Part shown: positions 37,632 to 40,520 of the stretch, in pieces | Layout of the letters: each line of letters starts with the position of its first letter | Position numbering within the stretch: the stretch's first letter is position 1 | IMG/VR virus record: IMGVR_UViG_3300007559_000009 | Span: 1 to 40,520 of that record | Source: a virus | DNA length: 40,520 bases | Direction: 5' to 3' (one strand) | Notes under the pieces: generated by a model | Databases searched by the model: none | Seen by the model: only the letters and a program-made list of their open reading frames with translations | What the model was told of the DNA's origin: nothing | Program-made: the position numbers and the translations under genes

Positions 37632-38510
37632 CTATATATCTTCCTGATTAGATAATACAACATTAAGAGAATCTTGTATTATCTTTTCTTTTCGCCTAGC
37701 GTGAGCTTCTACCATTTTTTGTCTAGTTTCAAAAGATCTTTTTTTACCTGTATGGGCTTCACTTATTTTTCGTTTATGTTCTTCAGATTTAGGAACATTT
37801 TTAAACCTTATACTTAATTTATCTTTAAAATCAGAACTTCTTTTTCTTCCAATATTTGATTGAATTACTTTTTTAAAATTTTCTTTTGCTTTTTCACTAT
37901 TTTTTTGCCCATTGGACATGTTTATTTTTTGTTCTTCAGTAAAAATACGACCTTTCATTTTTACTGAAAGATTAGCACAAAACTCAGGTGATTTTTTAAT
38001 TCCTCTTAATGGTGCAATTCTTTTTTCAATAGTTTCAGCACTTTGTTTTTTACCTTTTTTCTTTTCAGATTGGCTTTTATTTGCCGCTTCTTTTTTAGGT
38101 GAATTTTTTTGTGCAATGCTCATATTTAAACGCATTTGCTCAGTATAAACTCTACCTATACAATTTTTATTACCTTTGCTTTTTTCAGATAATATTAATT
38201 TTGTTTCTTCAGAATGATATGCTCCAGCCCATCCTTCACCACCATCAGTGAAATTAACTAATTCAATATTCATTCCTTTAAGTTTATTGATTAACTCAAT
38301 CTCATAAGCTAATGCGTCAACTTCTTTTTCAAATTCTTTTACTATACGAACAATGATATTTTCTTTGCCATATTTGGCAACCATGTTTTTATGATAAGGT
38401 GATCTCCCTGCAAAACGTCTTGCTCTGCGTCCAATTCCTTTTCCTACATAAAAAATACCAAATTCATCCTCAGTATCAGGTTTTGCATGTGTATATACAT
38501 AATGAATCAT
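37632..38510 (-). CDS. GIY-YIG homing endonuclease with NUMOD3 repeats
   Basis: A 292-residue nuclease. The GIY-YIG core is at residues 1-95 (MIHYVYTH, then IFYVGKGIGRRARRF, a conserved Arg helix, and EIELINKL with the metal-binding Glu). The rest holds a chain of NUMOD3-like segments (SEETKLILSEKSKG, TEEQKINMSNGQK, SEEHKRKISEAHTGKKRSFE) that wrap DNA in enzymes such as I-TevI. It is free-standing between capsid and neck genes. Its AGGAGG ribosome binding site is buried in a 10-bp hairpin at 38514-38542, a control seen in T4 homing endonuclease genes. Confidence 0.93.
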   Translation of the reverse strand: MIHYVYTHAKPDTEDEFGIFYVGKGIGRRARRFAGRSPYHKNMVAKYGKENIIVRIVKEFEKEVDALAYEIELINKLKGMNIELVNFTDGGEGWAGAYHSEETKLILSEKSKGNKNCIGRVYTEQMRLNMSIAQKNSPKKEAANKSQSEKKKGKKQSAETIEKRIAPLRGIKKSPEFCANLSVKMKGRIFTEEQKINMSNGQKNSEKAKENFKKVIQSNIGRKRSSDFKDKLSIRFKNVPKSEEHKRKISEAHTGKKRSFETRQKMVEAHARRKEKIIQDSLNVVLSNQEDI

Positions 38511-38513
38511 GAA

Positions 38514-38542
38514 ACTACCTCCTCAATAAATAAGGAGGTAGT
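38514..38542 (-). promoter_or_regulatory. Hairpin sequestering the ribosome binding site of the GIY-YIG gene
   Basis: On the minus strand ACTACCTCCT (38542-38533), a 9-base loop and AGGAGGTAGT (38523-38514) form a perfect 10-bp stem. The second arm contains the perfect AGGAGG, 7 bases before the ATG. Read-through transcripts from the capsid gene would fold this and hide the site. A transcript starting inside the loop would leave it free. Confidence 0.85.
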
Positions 38543-38551
38543 GTATCATAT

Positions 38552-38573
38552 TAATACTATGTTGATAGTATTA
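38552..38573. other. 9-bp perfect hairpin after the capsid gene
   Basis: TAATACTAT (38552-38560), GTTG loop and ATAGTATTA (38565-38573) lie directly after the capsid stop codon. It is AT-rich with no T tail, so it may stabilise the capsid mRNA 3' end rather than terminate. Together with 38514-38542 it makes two hairpins in a row at the insertion edge. Confidence 0.7.
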
Positions 38574-39596
38574 TCACTGATATGTGGCACTAACAACGGT
38601 CACGGCTTCTGGACGCAATACCCAACCAGAAGTAATACGCAATTCAGAAATAATGTTAGTACCGCCTTGTGGCAATGGTGACACGATTTCTTTTGGAGCT
38701 GCCATATCAGACAACATCAACATAGTTGCATCTAAGCCTGGGGCTAGTTTAGCAAATTCGTTGGTGTTAGGAGTGCCGACAGGTTTTTTGATGGTAGGAG
38801 CAGAGATAATGATAGCATCAGTACCACCAGCACCTTGACCAATCAAAGTATCATCCAACAACCACTCAACATCATCACCATGTAGGCTTGCTACTTTTTC
38901 TACCATTTCAGCGATAGTTGCAGTACCAGCACCTTCACGTTGGAATTGAGTCAACTGAACGATACCAGTATAAGTCAATGCAACTTGAATACGTTGTGGA
39001 GTAGTGATTGTGATCTTACCTGGCATACCAACTTGCATCATGCGAGTTTTCAATGCACCGATTTGACCTAACAAGAATTGACCTAATTGACCATTATCGT
39101 AAGTTACGATAGTAGTGTTGCCATTAGAGTCAGCAGGTAGGTTGACAGCAGTAGCACCAGCAGCGTTTAAAATACCTTCACCATTTGCAGGGTTAAAACC
39201 GTACAATAAAGCATTACGCATTTGTTGGAAAATACCTTGACGCATACCTAATCTTTGCGCTTCTGGAAGTGAAATACCCCAGTTGCCAGCCGCTGCTAGA
39301 TCATGATGGTCATAATCAGCTTGAGTACGGATAAGATAAGTTGGTGTATTGATTTGTTGTGCTGCTATAGCAACACCAGGCAATACATTGTAAGCATTAG
39401 TACCAGCGGCAACTTTAGTTCTTACATCAACTTTCTTGATGTAAACTTGAAGATCGCCTTCAGATAAACGTACCATAGGCGTACCCTCTGGCAACATGCC
39501 AAAAGCACCTGACGCTTGTTGATATTGAAGAAGTAACTCAGGTAGTACCAGTGAAGGATTGACCTGAATCCAACTTGGAGTAATATTTCCAGCCAT
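38574..39596 (-). CDS. Major capsid protein (DUF2184-type)
   Basis: A 340-residue protein with the DUF2184 encapsulating-protein pattern: PEGTPMVRLSEGDLQVYIKK, TYLIRTQADYDHHDLAAAGN, GISLPEAQRLGMRQGIFQQM, a middle beta region (KITITTPQRIQVALTYTGIV), and VSPLPQGGTNIISELRITSG near the end. It folds like the HK97-type capsid. AAGGAATC precedes the ATG. Its neighbour upstream is the decoration protein, with a 12-base gap. Confidence 0.9.
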   Translation of the reverse strand: MAGNITPSWIQVNPSLVLPELLLQYQQASGAFGMLPEGTPMVRLSEGDLQVYIKKVDVRTKVAAGTNAYNVLPGVAIAAQQINTPTYLIRTQADYDHHDLAAAGNWGISLPEAQRLGMRQGIFQQMRNALLYGFNPANGEGILNAAGATAVNLPADSNGNTTIVTYDNGQLGQFLLGQIGALKTRMMQVGMPGKITITTPQRIQVALTYTGIVQLTQFQREGAGTATIAEMVEKVASLHGDDVEWLLDDTLIGQGAGGTDAIIISAPTIKKPVGTPNTNEFAKLAPGLDATMLMLSDMAAPKEIVSPLPQGGTNIISELRITSGWVLRPEAVTVVSATYQ

Positions 39597-39608
39597 TTTG
39601 AGATTCCT

Positions 39609-40205
39609 TTAGATTTGAATTAGGGCTACAGAGCCAGAATTGTTCCAAGTAGCGTTACCACCACTGTAAGAAACAGTTTTGCTGTTACCAATGTTTAAAC
39701 CAATAATTTTACATGGTAAAGCACCGATACCTGCGCTGTATGCAATCAATTTTTGGTTAGTAAAGTCCCAGCTAACTTGTACGTTAGTTGCGCCAGCTTC
39801 CAAAGTTGCAGCAAATGCTGAATCAATAGCTACTGGAATTTTAGCATCAGAACCAAAACGGTAGAAATTTGCAGTTTGACCAGCTTGACCAGTTGGTACT
39901 GGAGATTGTGGAGTATTGATCCAAGCATGTGCTTGATTGAATACTGAAAAGCCAGCAACCGCAGCGTTAGTTAATGCTCTACCAACAGTGTTTCCTAATG
40001 TGTAATCAGGGTTTGATGGTAGGTTTTCATAAAGTGCAACTGCACCCCACATTGGTAAAGTTTCAGAAGTAGCAATAACGCCACCAGCTAATTGATAACG
40101 AACCGCAGGTTCATCAATAGCTTCACCCTGAACATAACCAGTTGAAGAAATACTAAATCCACCAAGTGCATTGGTAGTTTGCATAGGGTTAATACTTAAT
40201 GACAT
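39609..40205 (-). CDS. Head decoration/cement-type protein
   Basis: A 198-residue beta-rich protein: SISSTGYVQGEAIDEPAVRY, VIATSETLPMWGAVALYENL, VAGFSVFNQAHAWINTPQSP, and PCKIIGLNIGNSKTVSYSGG. It matches structural cement proteins placed directly upstream of DUF2184 capsid genes. AGGA precedes the ATG. It probably trims or stabilises the head. It contains no protease motif. Confidence 0.78.
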   Translation of the reverse strand: MSLSINPMQTTNALGGFSISSTGYVQGEAIDEPAVRYQLAGGVIATSETLPMWGAVALYENLPSNPDYTLGNTVGRALTNAAVAGFSVFNQAHAWINTPQSPVPTGQAGQTANFYRFGSDAKIPVAIDSAFAATLEAGATNVQVSWDFTNQKLIAYSAGIGALPCKIIGLNIGNSKTVSYSGGNATWNNSGSVALIQI

Positions 40206-40210
40206 GTCTA

Positions 40211-40520
40211 TTATCCTTTAGTGTTGATGCCGACCAGTTTAGAACCAGGCAGTTTAAATTGACCCATCCATGCGTTAGAGTCGCCAGTAAAAGTAGTAAT
40301 TTCTGTACCCCCACGCATACGAGTAGTGCTTTCACGCAATACGCCTTCACCATAAGATGCTGGCATATTAGCAGCAGACATAGCGTCAGCATAGATAGCA
40401 CGTTCAGCTATACCGAGTGAGCTTCCCAATACAGACAAGTCCATATCTTTCCAATCAGCACTGTATTTTTTGAACATATCAGCTACACGTCTGCGATATG
40501 ATAAAGGCTTTTCACCCATC
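40211..40520 (-). CDS. C-terminal part of a head protein, cut by the window edge
   Basis: At least 102 residues of a larger protein whose start lies outside the window. The visible part has SYRRRVADMFKKYSADWKDM, ERAIYADAMSAANMPASYGE and ESTTRMRGGTEITTFTGD. DUF2213-type prohead protease/scaffold proteins of similar phages sit directly upstream of the decoration and capsid genes, and this helical tail suits their scaffold end. The identification rests mainly on position. Confidence 0.5.
   Translation of the reverse strand, partial: MGEKPLSYRRRVADMFKKYSADWKDMDLSVLGSSLGIAERAIYADAMSAANMPASYGEGVLRESTTRMRGGTEITTFTGDSNAWMGQFKLPGSKLVGINTKG

Overview
The window is about 40.5 kb of an AT-rich tailed-phage genome. 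It is a contractile-tailed (myovirus-type) phage: it has a tail sheath, tail tube, tape measure, baseplate J, a gp25-like wedge and a spike. A lambda-R-type endolysin plus an Rz/Rz1 spanin pair point to a Gram-negative, probably gammaproteobacterial host with a low-GC genome. The host species cannot be told from the sequence. No integrase or CI-type repressor is visible. Terminase and portal are also missing and must lie outside the window: the last gene at the right edge is cut and the left edge starts inside a tandem repeat.

Layout. (1) 1-5783 reads leftward from a Cro-like regulator: an AEP-type primase/SF3 helicase, a noncoding stretch packed with GGTGACC inverted repeats (candidate origin), a run of tiny membrane peptides, an HNH-AP2 homing endonuclease, a stray structural-type protein, and a repeat-rich noncoding left edge. 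(2) 5784-17727 reads rightward: Cas4/RecB-like nuclease (DUF2800), ssDNA-binding protein (DUF2815), a family B DNA polymerase broken into two ORFs by an HNH-AP2 homing endonuclease, a VRR-NUC protein, an SNF2 helicase carrying two inteins, then many small accessory genes. Three copies of a 19-bp operator-like sequence sit on the promoters of this half. (3) 40520-17732 reads leftward as the late block: scaffold/protease tail end, head decoration, DUF2184 capsid, GIY-YIG endonuclease, neck proteins, sheath, tube, tail chaperones, tape measure, baseplate, spike, fibres, holin, spanins and endolysin, converging on the early block at 17.73 kb.

The outstanding feature is in the SNF2 helicase gene. 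Both inteins keep an uninterrupted splicing frame from end to end, but each also holds a complete homing endonuclease gene in the +1 reading frame, with its own candidate ribosome binding site, where a normal intein would have its endonuclease fused in frame. One nested gene is a Vsr/DUF559 (EDxHD)-type nuclease and the other an HNH nuclease, so the arrangement involves two unrelated nuclease families. A third HNH endonuclease, related to the second, sits a few kilobases upstream and splits the DNA polymerase at the fingers, with no room for a self-splicing intron. With the HNH-AP2 and GIY-YIG genes elsewhere, the window carries five homing endonucleases. Together they suggest a lineage in which endonucleases invade essential replication genes as separately expressed, nested or overlapping genes.
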